64,000 bases of DNA. Source: Allodiplogaster sudhausi. Its lineage: Eukaryota > Nematoda > Chromadorea > Rhabditida > Diplogasteridae. The stretch lies in the NCBI GenBank assembly GCA_945643635.1, contig CALZFC010000001.1, forward strand, positions 7,063,501 to 7,127,500, in the 5' to 3' direction. The notes beneath the pieces were generated by a model that was given only the letters and a program-made list of their open reading frames with translations, was not told where the DNA came from and searched no databases. A program made the translations under genes and the position numbers. Numbering within the stretch: the first letter of the stretch is position 1; every line of letters starts with the position of its first letter. Of the stretch, positions 24,181 to 35,798 are shown piece by piece.

Positions 24181-24518
24181 AGGAAAGGAAGACAAAGAAA
24201 GCCCACGCGAAGTGGTTGCTGAATACCGGCTCATTACTCGCCGCTCCTGCAAAAGTACCTTTTTGCTTTTGTCTTTAAAAAAAAGGCGTCCTTGAGGATA
24301 GCGCCTTCTCGGTGGAGTGCGCAAAAGTGGGTGATTGTTAAGAACGAAGATGCCTAGCAGTTCATTAGAAAAGGACGAGCCCGGTAGTCGGTAATTATCA
24401 TCCACTAATTTTATGTGCCACCATTTTTTTTTCGCCAGCACCATTCTCTTGAAACACAATGTAGAGAGAGAGATAAAGAAAGAGAGAGAAAGAAAGAGAG
24501 AGAGACAGAGAGAGAGAC

Positions 24519-24552
<34 letters not shown>

Positions 24553-25578
24553 CGTGAGTGTGTGCGACTGTGAAGCTTACGATGATAAGGTTTCTTCTCA
24601 CAAATGTGTCAAAGAAATAATTCCGAACGCACCGCTAATGTCTTTAAGCTGGACGTCGGCGTAGTCGGGACGAGACCATCTCAGGACGTCCAGCACGTAC
24701 GGATGTTCGGTGTAATTGAACGTCCAGTATTCGATCTGTAAGATGGAATGCGATCTTATCTCTCCTTATCTCGGGTTCTGCTAGAGATGACCATGAGATT
24801 GACTGATGAACGAACAATGAAAGGGAGCGGAATGGTCGCAAGTGCGGCGGCCACAAGAAAGAAGAGCTTAGTCGATGGCAGTGCGCGGTACATTGTGTAG
24901 AGGCGGAAGAGGTAGCTGAAGGAGAAGCAGCCCAGCGAGTAGATGTATCCGAACATGGAGACTGTCTGAAAACAAAAGATCTGGATCATCCTTACTTGAT
25001 CATCCTTACTTGGATATGAACATTATTAGAATTTCACAAAAGGATTTTCCGTCGCAATAACCAATTTTGGATCTTTTCAATAGTACTCTTGGAAACATGG
25101 ATAAGTACATATGTACAAATTACCGTAGCCATGCTACAGAATCGTGCAGAAGCCAGCAGGCATGGTCCAAAGTACAAGAAAACGTCGCAATGAGTCGATC
25201 CGATCAGGCGAGTCATGGTCAGCAGATTTGCGCAACAGGAAGAGAGCTCGATGCCGACCTTCAAGCCTCTTCAGTAATCATCATCATACGATAATAATCA
25301 AATAAAGAAAATATATATGATTGACGGAACAGAAGAAGTTATCAACCGTTGCAATGAAGAAGGCTCTCAATAAGCGAATTTATGATTCAAAACTAAGAAT
25401 GGAAATGTCCTCTTGAAATATTAGCCTGGGCATAGATCTGATATCCGTAGAAGCGTTGGCTCCGCGGCGTCGCCGTGGCCGTGCAGTAGAGCAGCAGCAA
25501 ATTGAGCAGAATTGAAGGAAGGCCGATGAGCAGCTCCATCACGACCTGTGCCACGTCAAGAAGCTCCCAGCCAGACAT
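24181..25578 (-). pseudogene. 3'-truncated copy of receptor B (copy B2)
   Basis: A direct duplicate of 29823-31606, essentially identical except for length changes in a GA repeat and rare substitutions (for example Tyr for Phe in the CFSFSYLFRLYTM stretch). Exons 1-4 are intact (25578-25426, 25258-25124, 24965-24816, 24735-24633). Exon 5 starts at 24246 but is cut after about 65 nt at 24181, where the sequence joins the PAZ fragment's downstream intron. TM5 to TM7 are therefore missing. The GA microsatellite lies in intron 4. Confidence 0.8.
24464..24553. repeat. (GA)n microsatellite in receptor intron
   Basis: GAGAGA with AAAG and CAGA interruptions; equivalent tracts occur at about 26779-26872 (inverse) and 30104-30199. 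Confidence 0.9.
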
Positions 25579-25993
25579 GTCTATTATCATTTAAGGTCAA
25601 CACATTTTTTCTTCTTCTTCAGATTTTTAGTACAATTTCTTCACACGAATTAGACAATACGTCGCTAGCATCTTTAACATCTTTGTTGTTAAATAGACAA
25701 TAGAGAATCGGTAAAAAAATAACTAGTCTAGGTCAATAGCTTTCCATTTTCAACTCGATAGCGGCGATATGTGAGACACACTGACTGTTTTCTACTGTTG
25801 TAGCATTTTTGTAGCTTCTGAGTCTTCTTCCGCATTCGAATGCTCTCGTCTTTCATCCGCCTAGCAGGCGGCAATTTGGAGAACCGCTAATTGTCGGTCG
25901 GTGAACACCTCCAATTCCACTTGCCCTTTAAGCACCCCTTTTGGGAACGCGAACACCCCATAATAGCAAACACAAAAAAGAACAAATGCAACC

Positions 25994-26448
25994 TTAAAGG
26001 AAGTATCCGACGAAAAAATAACTTCTTCTTTTATATTCCCATATGATCAAGTCTGACCTAAAAGATCGAATAGAGGTGGTCCCGCTTTACGAAAGTCAGT
26101 ATTTAGCCAGAAATTTGCATTTGTTTTCTGGAATACGGTAGAAAACGTCTCTGTCGATGCACCCGGTGTATGCTCAAAACCAAGCAAGGAGTGCCAACGG
26201 GTGGGAAGAAGAGGCAGTCCCTGCCCGTCTTGCTCACTTTGCACCCCATTATCACCAAGAGATGAGAGATACAGACGTTAGAGAAAAGCGAGACAATGAA
26301 AGAAGTCGAGAGAGGTTAGATGCACATACGTTTCAAATTTGAAATTTTGTAGCGGGCGCTCAAAAAGGCTCATCCAGTTGGGAGTTTAGCACAGTTTGAA
26401 AAGTAATTTAATTAGATACGGTATTCTTTCGTCGGATACTTCCTTTAA
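25994..26448. mobile_element. 455-bp TTAA-flanked element, complete copy
   Basis: Bounded by TTAA on both sides with perfect 18-bp terminal inverted repeats, AGGAAGTATCCGACGAAA and its complement. Other copies at 23201-23632 and 32138-32575 have lost one end. The first bases match the AGGAGG family, suggesting mobilisation by related transposases. No transposase frame is present. Confidence 0.82.
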
Positions 26449-26533
26449 CAAATTAAGGTGATCAATGAAGCTGCCATAGAAATATGTTGCTGAAAGCATT
26501 CCATTCCTCTATATAAGCTCATGATATGTAATG

Positions 26534-26775
26534 GCACAGGTCGTGATGGAGCTGCTCATCGGCCTTCCTTCAATTCTGCTCAATTTGCTGCTGCTCTACT
26601 GCACGGCCACGGCGACGCCGCGGAGCCAACGCTTCTACGGATATCAGATCTATGCCCAGGCTAATATTTCAAGAGGACATTTCCATTCTTAGTTTTGAAT
26701 CATAAATTCGCTTATTGAGAGCCTTCTTCATTGCAACGGTTGATAACTTCTTCTGTTCCGTCAAGCACACACTCA

Positions 26776-26815
<40 letters not shown>

Positions 26816-27157
26816 GTCTCTCTCTCTGTCTCTCTCTCTCTTTCTTTCTCTCTCTTTCTTTATCTCTCTCTCTACATTGTGTTTCAAGAGAATGGTGCTG
26901 GCGAAAAAAAAATGGTGGCACATAAAATTAGTGGATGATAATTACCGACTACCGGGCTCGTCCTTTTCTAATGAACTGCTAGGCATCTTCGTTCTTAACA
27001 ATCACCCACTTTTGCGCACTCCACCGAGAAGGCGCTATCCTCAAGGACGCCTTTTTTTTAAAGACAAAAGCAAAAAGGTACTTTTGCAGGAGCGGAGAGT
27101 AATGAGCCGGTATTCAGCAACCACTTCGCGTGGGCTTTCTTTGTCTTCCTTTCCTGT
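26534..27157 (+). pseudogene. Rearranged receptor fragment: exon 1 joined to partial exon 5 (copy B3)
   Basis: An inverted copy of B2 with about 750 bp removed. Exon 1 sequence (26534-26659, still with its CAG|GCTAAT donor) runs into the CT repeat of intron 4, then partial exon 5 (27090-about 27155). Exons 2-4 are gone. An ATG at 26531 precedes the fragment in frame, but the rest of the receptor is absent. Confidence 0.75.
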
Positions 27158-27367
27158 ACATAGTTTTCATCAGATATAATACACTAAATAGCTACTGAGA
27201 TCATCATCAACATAGTGGAGCAATTTCCATACAAAAAGGAAAATTATGGCGAAATGTCTACTGCTAATACCTCCAAAGGGAAAAATTGGTGACCATTTGC
27301 GACGATTACATTCCACTGTGGCGCTTCAAGTTCAATGCCACGTTGAGCTCGATAGTAATCCTTAACC

Positions 27368-27415
<48 letters not shown>

Positions 27416-27705
27416 ATTCAGGAAAGGAGAATGCATACTTACGTTAAGAGGAACGCGGACTGGGATACGCCCGAGTGAACCAGTTCTGCCATTCACGTGT
27501 AACCGTACGGTGACATTGCTGTGCGAAGTTGTTGTTTCCGAAACTCTTGGTGACGAAAGTTCGAAGTTCGAGCTATTGGAAAGATGGGAGGTGAATATGC
27601 GCTTTCGTCGAAGAATTTGATTGATTTCCTCCTTATCCGAATGTGTTAGAGAACATTCGGAGTCGAGGCGTACATTCCTTGTGAGAAATAAGTAGATGAG
27701 TAAAG
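26790..27705. repeat. Inverted copy of 23631-24530
   Basis: Runs through the PAZ fragment, its AT tract, the junction, partial receptor exon 5 and the CT/GA repeat in inverse order. Together with 26534-26768 (inverse of 25320-25555) it forms a large internally deleted palindrome centred near 25.9 kb. Confidence 0.75.
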
Positions 27706-28280
27706 GAACTTTTGAAGTTAACATGCCTGAAAGCAAAATCTATCTTTTAATAAAAAGATTCAGCACGATTCCATCATCGAAAAATTAGAGGCAGACTGTC
27801 CACCAATTTGGATCAACAGAATGAAGAGACTGAGAAAGGAAATGCCGATGGCAAGTGGCTAGTGGTAGACTACAGCAGTATTTGAAAAAAGTGAAGAGGA
27901 GCCAGTAAGGCAGTGCTGTGCGATAAAAAAAACCACAAAAGTTGTGCACATCTGCAGGGCGGAGTGTCCTTGTATTTGTCCTATATTACGAAACTGCAGA
28001 AAAATAACAAGCAGTTACGCTTGCTGATCATTAAAAACGTTTCTGAAATGGTCAATTTGATAGAGACCGTCATATTCGGCATATATGACTAGTTGAAGGC
28101 CCGACGAAGGAGTTTTCTCAGCAAAACGCAAAGAGAGTTGACTGTTAATTTCATCAGGACAGAGGGATTTTTGTGGCTTCGACGTCGGGACACTTGCTTT
28201 CGAAGTTTCTAGCTCAACCTGACTGAATAAGGCGAAAAACAAGACACTATTTATTTGCCTCGGACATCCTAAAAGCACAC
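27271..28280 (-). pseudogene. Argonaute-like gene fragment with PAZ motif (longer copy)
   Basis: The PAZ exon is 27360-27271 and is preceded by a longer exon ending at 27443. That exon includes KEEINQILRRKRIF, NVTVRLHVNGRTGS and RIPVRVPLN, and the two join in phase 0. Upstream, a minus-strand frame at 28278-28015 reads EINSQLSLRFAEKTP and LQLVIYAEYDGLYQIDHF and may be part of the N-domain. The link between 28015 and 27722 is not resolved. PIWI-domain motifs are not found downstream because the sequence changes into duplicated receptor DNA. The family would act in small-RNA silencing; this copy looks incomplete and is probably a pseudogene. Confidence 0.5.
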
Positions 28281-28399
28281 TAAAAAAATATTACTTTGCA
28301 GATTTTTTAGCGCCATCTCTTCACACTTTATCGAGCAATAAAAACATGAATTAAACGATGAGTCTCATTAGCATGATTGATTGCTGTTAAATAGACAAT

Positions 28400-29110
28400 A
28401 AATAATCGGTGCAGACCAATAACGTTCCCGTTTCAGCACGGAAAAATAAGTCTGAGTCTTCTTCCTCGTTCGAATGCTCTCAAATTACGACCGCCTTTTT
28501 AGGCGGCAATTTGGAGAACAACTACAAATTATCGGTCGGAAAACAGCGCAAACTCATATTATCTTTAGAGTACCCCAAAGGGAATGGACGCAGCTACATA
28601 TGTATCACCCAGTCTTCAAATAAGGTTTATAATTTAAGCAATAGACACAAAGTGTACACAGTTTTTGCTTCCTGATTTTTTCGTTCTATTACCTTGCAAA
28701 ATTTCCGACTTCCTTTCGTTATCTTGTAACCTTTGAGTGCAAACAGACAGCTCCCAAGGATGGATTGGCAAAAATTTAGGCTTCAAACATTCATTTCAAA
28801 GTAATCATTTGCAAAGTCTTTGGAACCTTTTGCGAATTGAGAATACATAGAGATCTCTGAAAACGAAGCCGCAAGCAGTTCTCAATTCGAATAAAATAAG
28901 CCGTAAACTTGCAAATTATCGCCTTGAAATGAACCAGGGGTTAATTATAGTGCGAAAGCGTTTGCTGTCAACAGAACGAAGTGGAAGACACATAAATGTG
29001 CGTCAGTAACAGAATGAGTGAATCGTGAAAAGAAGACTAGATATGGATATCGAAACATATATTTTTTATCAGTCGTGCATATATTACATATATAGATATG
29101 AAGTACAATA
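28400..29110. repeat. Dispersed repeat block, also at 31280-32060 (and partly 25640-25962; inverse at 17830-18420)
   Basis: The copies share CTGAGTCTTCTTCC, GGCGGCAATTTGGAGAAC, TCGGTCGG and a 3' part around ATCTTGTAAC. No terminal repeats are obvious, and the single long frame in the 28.4-kb copy is not conserved in the others. Confidence 0.55.
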
Positions 29111-29308
29111 TGAATAGAATAACGCCTTTGGACATACTGATGATGTTATACAACAGTTCACATGGACAAGCTTCGGATCATAATTATCGATCTCGTCTGT
29201 TGTGAGTTGTGAATATTCTTCAGCATTAGCCGACTAAAAATCGCGCACGACTTTCTAAACAGGATGCTTTAAACACATAATGAGATGAAATGTAAGCTGA
29301 TGGGCTGG

Positions 29309-30160
29309 CTATGGCCCCCTTCTTGTTTTCTTGAATAAATGACTGAATTGAACTGACTGCCTGTAAGCTTTCACACAATAAAGGGTGATTGTCGGCGATA
29401 AGAGGAATTGAATATGCATCACCTAAGAAAGTGAGCACATTTCAACAATATAGAATAATTAATACAAATTAAATTTTAATGCAAAAAATAAAAGCCCCAT
29501 AAGCTAGCCTAACCAAGAACGCCGTGCAGTCGAACACTTTGGACAAAATGAGCCCAGCGTTCGATAGAATAATATAAATAATGCCATAGAATGCGAATGT
29601 GAAGAGCAAGATCTGCGTTGTCGTTATCTGAACAAGTGGGTATCGCACCCGACATTTGGCGAGTTTAAAAAAGCATGCAGCGAGTGCTCCTGTAACTTAC
29701 CCGAACGAACGCACGATGTTGAGCACGAGTGGCTGACGACATGCGCGTGTTCTCTGCGGCGAGGCGGCGAAGAATAATACGACGTGACACCACGCAGAAG
29801 CTCACAATGATCAGAGCGCCCAAGGAAAGGAAGACAAAGAAAGCCCACGCGAAGTGGTTGCTGAATACCGGCTCATTACTCGCCGCTCCTGCAAAAGTAC
29901 CTTTTTGCTTTTGTCTTTAAAAAAAAGGCGTCCTTGAGGATAGCGCCTTCTCGGTGGAGTGCGCAAAAGTGGGTGATTGTTAAGAACGAAGATGCCTAGC
30001 AGTTCATTAGAAAAGGACGAGCCCGGTAGTCGGTAATTATCATCCACTAATTTTATGTGCCACCATTTTTTTTTCGCCAGCACCATTCTCTTGAAACACA
30101 ATGTAGAGAGAGAGATAAAGAAAGAGAGAGAAAGAAAGAGAGAGAGACAGAGAGAGAGAC

Positions 30161-30200
<40 letters not shown>

Positions 30201-31224
30201 TGAGTGTGTGCGACTGTGAAGCTTACGATGATAAGGTTTCTTCTCACAAATGTGTCAAAGAAATAATTCCGAACGCACCGCTAATGTCTTTAAGCTGGAC
30301 GTCGGCGTAGTCGGGACGAGACCATCTCAGGACGTCCAGCACGTACGGATGTTCGGTGTAATTGAACGTCCAGTATTCGATCTGTAAGATGGAATGCGAT
30401 CTTATCTCTCCTTATCTCGGGTTCTGCTAGAGATGACCATGAGATTGACTGATGAACGAACAATGAAAGGGAGCGGAATGGTCGCAAGTGCGGCGGCCAC
30501 AAGAAAGAAGAGCTTAGTCGATGGCAGTGCGCGGTACATTGTGTAGAGGCGGAAGAGGAAGCTGAAGGAGAAGCAGCCCAGCGAGTAGATGTATCCGAAC
30601 ATGGAGACTGTCTGAAAACAAAAGATCTGGATCATCCTTACTTGATCATCCTTACTTGGATATGAACATTATTAGAATTTCACAAAAGGATTTTCCGTCG
30701 CAATAACCAATTTTGGATCTTTTCAATAGTACTCTTGGAAACATGGATAAGTACATATGTACAAATTACCGTAGCCATGCTACAGAATCGTGCAGAAGCC
30801 AGCAGGCATGGTCCAAAGTACAAGAAAACGTCGCAATGAGTCGATCCGATCAGGCGAGTCATGGTCAGCAGATTTGCGCAACAGGAAGAGAGCTCGATGC
30901 CGACCTTCAAGCCTCTTCAGTAATCATCATCATACGATAATAATCAAATAAAGAAAATATATATGATTGACGGAACAGAAGAAGTTATCAACCGTTGCAA
31001 TGAAGAAGGCTCTCAATAAGCGAATTTATGATTCAAAACTAAGAATGGAAATGTCCTCTTGAAATATTAGCCTGGGCATAGATCTGATATCCGTAGAAGC
31101 GTTGGCTCCGCGGCGTCGCCGTGGCCGTGCAGTAGAGCAGCAGCAAATTGAGCAGAATTGAAGGAAGGCCGATGAGCAGCTCCATCACGACCTGTGCCAC
31201 GTCAAGAAGCTCCCAGCCAGACAT
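29309..31224 (-). CDS. Serpentine 7TM receptor, nematode chemoreceptor-like (copy B)
   Basis: Seven exons (31224-31072, 30904-30770, 30611-30462, 30381-30279, 29888-29701, 29627-29514, 29422-29309) give 318 residues with no break, and all exon lengths except the last equal those of copy A. It starts MSGWELLDVAQVVMELLIG; an upstream in-frame MIID is less likely because copy A begins at the equivalent MTGWE. Key segments: GIELSSCCANLLTM, FLYFGPCLLASARFC, FLFRLYTMYRALPSTK, HPYVLDVLRW, FFVFLSLGALIIVSF, FAFYGIIYIILSNAGL, and TM7 LLSPTITLYCVKAYRQS with a basic end KKTRRGP. Intron 1 has a GC donor (CAG|GCTAAT). It lies opposite in direction to copy A and is flanked by repeats. It probably arose from the same ancestor by inverted duplication. 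Confidence 0.82.
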
Positions 31225-31606
31225 GTCTATTATCATTTAAGGTCAACACATTTTTTCTTCTTCTTCAGATTTTTAGTACAATTTCTTCACACGAATTAGA
31301 CAATACGTCGCTAGCATCTTTAACATCTTTGTTGTTAAATAGACAATAGAGAATCGGTAAAAAAATAACTAGTCTAGGTCAATAGCTTTACATTTTCAAC
31401 TCGATAGCGGCGATATGTGAGACACACTGACTGTTTTCTACTGTTGTAGCATTTTTGTAGCTTCTGAGTCTTCTTCCGCATTCGAATGCTCTCGTCTTTC
31501 ATCCGCCTAGCAGGCGGCAATTTGGAGAACCGCTAATTGTCGGTCGGTGAACACCTCCAATTCCACTTGCCCTTTAAGCACCCCTTTTGGGAACGCGAAC
31601 ACTTTC
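29823..31606. repeat. 1.78-kb direct duplication (partner 24181-25962)
   Basis: Near-identical sequence at an offset of about 5.64 kb, ending abruptly at AACGCGAACAC on the right in both copies. It carries receptor exons 1-4 and the start of exon 5. Very low divergence implies recent origin, gene conversion or an assembly duplicate. Confidence 0.8.
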
Positions 31607-32137
31607 TAGCGACCGTCAAATAACAACTTTTGCCTTAGGCAGAAAAAAAACAAAGCATTCTGTTTTTTCCAAAGATCTCCGACTTTCTTTCCTAATCTTG
31701 TAACTTTTTTGTAACAGACAGACCCAAGTATAAACTAACAATAAGAAAAAATTGCATACTTCAAAATTTCTACTTCAAAGTCATCATTTCCAAAGCCCCT
31801 GGTTTCATTTGCAAATTGAGGACACCTACAGAGATTTCTGAAAATGCAACCAGAAGGCGTTCTCAATTTGCAAGAGAAACCATGGGCTTGCAAATTAACG
31901 CTTTGAAAGGTGAAGTGTTGTTGACAACCGAACGCAGGGAGGACTCATAAATATGCACACACAGAAGTCATTGAGAGACCTGACTGAATCGTCAAAAGCA
32001 AACTTGATATGAATATCGGGACTTGTTCTCTATCTACATATCATTACATATCATGAGCTTATATAGAGGAATGGAATGCTTTCAGCAACATATTTCTATG
32101 GCAGCTTCATTGATCACCTTAATTTATTAAAGGAAGT

Positions 32138-33271
32138 AAAGAATACCGTATCTAATTAAATTACTTTTCAAACTGTGCTAAACTCCCAACTGGATAAGCC
32201 TTTTTTGAGCGCCCTCTACAAAATTTCAAATTTGAAACGTATGTGCACTAACCTCTCTCGACTTCTTTCATTGTCTCGCTTTTCTCTAACGTCTGTATCT
32301 CTCATCTCTTGGTGATAATGGGGTGCAAAGTGAGCAAGACGGGCAGAGACTGCCTCTTCTTCCCACCCGTTGGCACTCCTTGCTTGGTTTTGAGCATACA
32401 CCGGGTGCATCGACAGAGACGTTTTCTACCGTATTCCAAAAAACAAATGCAAATTTCTGGCTAAATACTGACTTTCGTAAAGCGGGACAACCTCTATTCG
32501 ATCTTTTAGGTCAGACTTGATCATATGGGAATATAAAAGAAGAAGTTATTTTTTCGTCGGATACTTCCTTTAAGGTTGCATTTGTTCTTTTTTGTGTTTG
32601 CTATTATTCTGCACTTTGTGATGGAGGCCTTGACCCAACTAAAGAAGGGATTAATCAGTCTTAAAGCGATCAGCAATTGCAGTGGGACAAAGAGCGCTTT
32701 GAAATAGGCACCAATGACCAAAATAGAAGGAATGCGGCCTGATAGGAGTGTAGTTACGGATTACCGCAAGAATTCGGCAAAAGATTAGAGCCTTTGAGTA
32801 GGTGTTCAGTACGAGAAAGAGAGAGAGAGAGAGAGAGAGACAGGGAAAGAGTACGAGGCGAAACTTGAGGGAAAGAGAGACAGGGGATAGTAAAGAGTGC
32901 GTAAAGCGCATAAAAAGTGAAAGATGAAAATAATGACTTCTAAAAGCAACAATGACAAATGAAAGAAAAAATACCCATGAAATCCAAGAAGCTAAATGTC
33001 CAAATACATTTATAGAAGAATTTTTGGAAATCTTTGGAGGAGAAAACTGTGGCACATTCACTTCAACCCTTCAATGACGTATTAGAAAAATGAGACGTTT
33101 TATGAAAAATGAGATGCATTAAAGGAGGGCGATCACCGAAAAATATTTAATGCAGGTTCGAATTGTAGCGTCTGTCGTGTGATTCCTCACTCTCATTCTC
33201 ACGTGCTATCTCGCAGGGCGCTCAAACCCGATGCATGGAAATAGCACGCACAAATGAGAGTGAGAAGGGCC
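32138..33271. repeat. Right arm of 1.13-kb inverted duplication (partner 22505-23638)
   Basis: Reverse complement of the left arm, ending inside the MITE at 33271 where flanking sequence changes to AGTCGTCC. The element's TTAA left end (33119-33122) is kept and its right end is lost. Confidence 0.75.
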
Positions 33272-33755
33272 AGTCGTCCTAAACGGTCACAATCTTCCAA
33301 CTGAATGCTCGAAAAACATATTATATCGAGTTATCCATCATCACCTTCATATTTACACTTACAATAATATGCAAATGTCACCGGATATTGGACATCCGCA
33401 ATAGAAAAATTGCATTAACTGTAATGAAATGCGTGTTGGTGCTACACAATGTTGATGCTTGACCAAAAACAAATGTATTAAAAATGAATTGTTAACAAGA
33501 ATGCACTTGTTCCCAAGGTAAAAGCAAGAAATGAAGAGGGAGAGAGAGCCGACCTCTCGCAAACGAAGTGAATGAGCATGAAACTGTCACAAATCTGCAC
33601 ATCTTGGCAATAATAGTCGATGACATGAACGTCAAAGCAAATCTCGAAATTTGAATTTCAAATTCACAACCGCGATGAAACATGAAACATGTACAAAACT
33701 ATCATTTAGAACAAGTATTTGTAAGTTCAACTAGTTAAACTAAGTTAAGCTATTT

Positions 33756-33990
33756 TCTGGAGTACTACTATTTTAGGGAGCTTAAGAGTTTTGGAGTTTT
33801 TAGAGTTCAGGGTCTCAGCTAAGCATAGCTAGTTAAAGAAAAGTTAAGGAGTTTTTAGAGTTCAGGGTCTCAGGAGTTTAGGGTCTCAGTTAAGCTTAGG
33901 GAGTTAAAGAAAAGTTAGGGGGTTTTTAGAGTTCAGGGGCTCAGCTAAGCTTAGGGAGTTCAAGAAGAGTTAAGGAGTTTTAGCTTTAGT
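33756..33990. repeat. Minisatellite, ~60-65 bp unit
   Basis: About three and a half diverged units built on GTTTTTAGAGTTCAGGGTCT, CAGCTAAGCTTAGGGAGTT and AAAGAAAAGTTAAGGA. Adjacent DNA at 34185-34290 has a second set of short repeats (AAGAAGGC, TCAGCTC, CACTGCACGT). There is no coding content in 33.3-34.95 kb that I can support. Confidence 0.75.
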
Positions 33991-35162
33991 GCAAGTAGAG
34001 AAAAGAAAACATCAAAGGTTTGAAGAAGAGTTCCGAACACGACAAAGAGCTTACGAATACAGCTCATCAAAAAGTTAAATAGTTTAAGTAATCCTATGCA
34101 CTAATAAGGTCTTCTAATTTTTCAGGTAATTCTAAGAAGTACATCATCTTTTTACAATTGATAAAAAAAACCATTAAAAAAGGCTATTCCCGGCTGCACT
34201 GCACGTAGAGCTAAGAAGGCCATCTCAGCTCGACGAAACGCCGAGCCAAGAAGGCTCTCTCAGCTCCACTGCACGTCAAGCCGAGACGGCCAAATGATGA
34301 ACATCCGGTACAAGTTTCCTCTCAATACGCGGTTTAATTATATCACCCACTCCACAAACTCATCGCAAACATATTATAAAAAAACATACGGTAACCATGT
34401 ACGATCGAAAATACATAATTTTAACTGCTAGGCCGGTGAAAGAAATCCAAATCGACCAAATAAAATCACAAAACCGTTCAATCGCGACTACACCATCGAC
34501 ATATATAGCAAAAGCATATACAAACGGCTGTTACCAAATTCAACCACATGCTGATTCAATTTTTTACGCTCGTTTATATACTGGTTTCCATATGGATTGC
34601 GAAAAATTTACATATATACATATATGCAGGTTTCCTATGAACGCCAGACACAAATTTAAACAAAACACGCCGTTTTTATAACTCTGCCGTGCCGTTAGCT
34701 CTTCCAAACATGTTTTGGCTACTTTAAATTTTTTTTTATTATGCATGCGTTAACATTTGAAGCGATGACACGGGTGCCAGAACAAAATTCTGCCACAAAT
34801 TGACCATATTTCTATATTCAACCTACAAGTAAACAATATTTCACTCTTTATCTCGCTTTCACCCCAATTTTATCATCGAAATTCAAATGCACAACCATCG
34901 AAATTCAAATGCACAACCGCGATGAAACTTATAATTTCTTTTAATGAAGCATTTATACCTTACCAGGGAATGGTCAGAAACCCTGGAAACCAAAATTGAC
35001 AGTTTTTGGTCCATCGTTAAAGGAGGTCATAAAAAGATGCGGAATGGAAAAATAAACAGCTAAATCGATATACAAAAAAAGTTATAGCCCTTTTAAGTTT
35101 CATAAAAGTTTAGCTGCTTATGAAATAGCGATGTTACAAACTGTTTTAAGTTTTCCAACAAC

Positions 35163-35234
35163 GTTTTGTGGCCTAGTGGATAGTGGACTTGGCTGAAAAT
35201 TTTTGGGCGCGAGTTCGATACCTCTTCGATACAA
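35163..35234 (+). ncRNA. tRNA-like sequence with Pol III A and B boxes (left arm)
   Basis: An A box (TGGCCTAGTGG, 35169-35179) and a B box (GAGTTCGATACC, 35211-35222) lie at tRNA-like spacing, followed by a T run at 35236-35243. The D and T arms partly fold, but the anticodon stem is weak, so this is a degenerate tRNA or tRNA-derived SINE head rather than a functional tRNA. Its inverse copy is at 36388-36460. Confidence 0.5.
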
Positions 35235-35663
35235 CTTTTTTTCCTTTTTGTATAAGTGCATTTTCGAATGTTTAAAGAACATCTTTTGCACCCAAATTTT
35301 TCTAGCGTTATCAGAAAGATGATGCACTTTGCCAATGCAACTATTCTTTAAATTTTTAATTATCCGAATGTGTGCAGATATGTATGTACATATGTATATA
35401 TTCTTGTTTTTTCAATTATGAGTTTAAAAATGTAGGTAACAAAAAAGTCGAAAATCTTCAACATCTGTCATCATGTATGATCTGCTGTAATGCAAAAGTG
35501 AAGGATACATGCAGAGACGGCTGTTGTACTTCGCGCTCACGATGGATCCCGGCAGTGTACAGTCTTTGCACGGAGATGAAAGAGGACGAGGGAAACAGAT
35601 CTGCATATGGTTTTTATTCTGGATTTCCCGCTGGAAAAAGTCTATCGTTGGTCGTAGACTCAC

Positions 35664-35798
35664 CATTGACGGTCCTGGATTGGGGCAAAAAGCGAACGAT
35701 TTCGGCAAGGAATTCAACGTGGCAATGAAGTCGTACTCTCTCTGATGGGTGTAATGCAGATCAGAGTAGATTCGTGAATCAGCGAACACTGGAGTTCC
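35664..35798 (-). CDS. Isolated coding-looking exon in the palindrome loop
   Basis: A 135-nt phase-0 exon on the minus strand with acceptor CTCGCCAG and donor ATG|GTGAGT. It encodes VFADSRIYSDLHYTHQREYD followed by ATLNSLPKSFAFCPNPGPSM. No neighbouring exon can be joined with confidence because both sides run into the palindrome arms. The protein is not recognised. It may be a gene fragment trapped when the palindrome formed. Confidence 0.35.

Noticed and set aside
35163..35234. Functional tRNA gene
   Set aside because: Boxes are present, but the anticodon stem and D arm pair poorly; kept only as tRNA-like.
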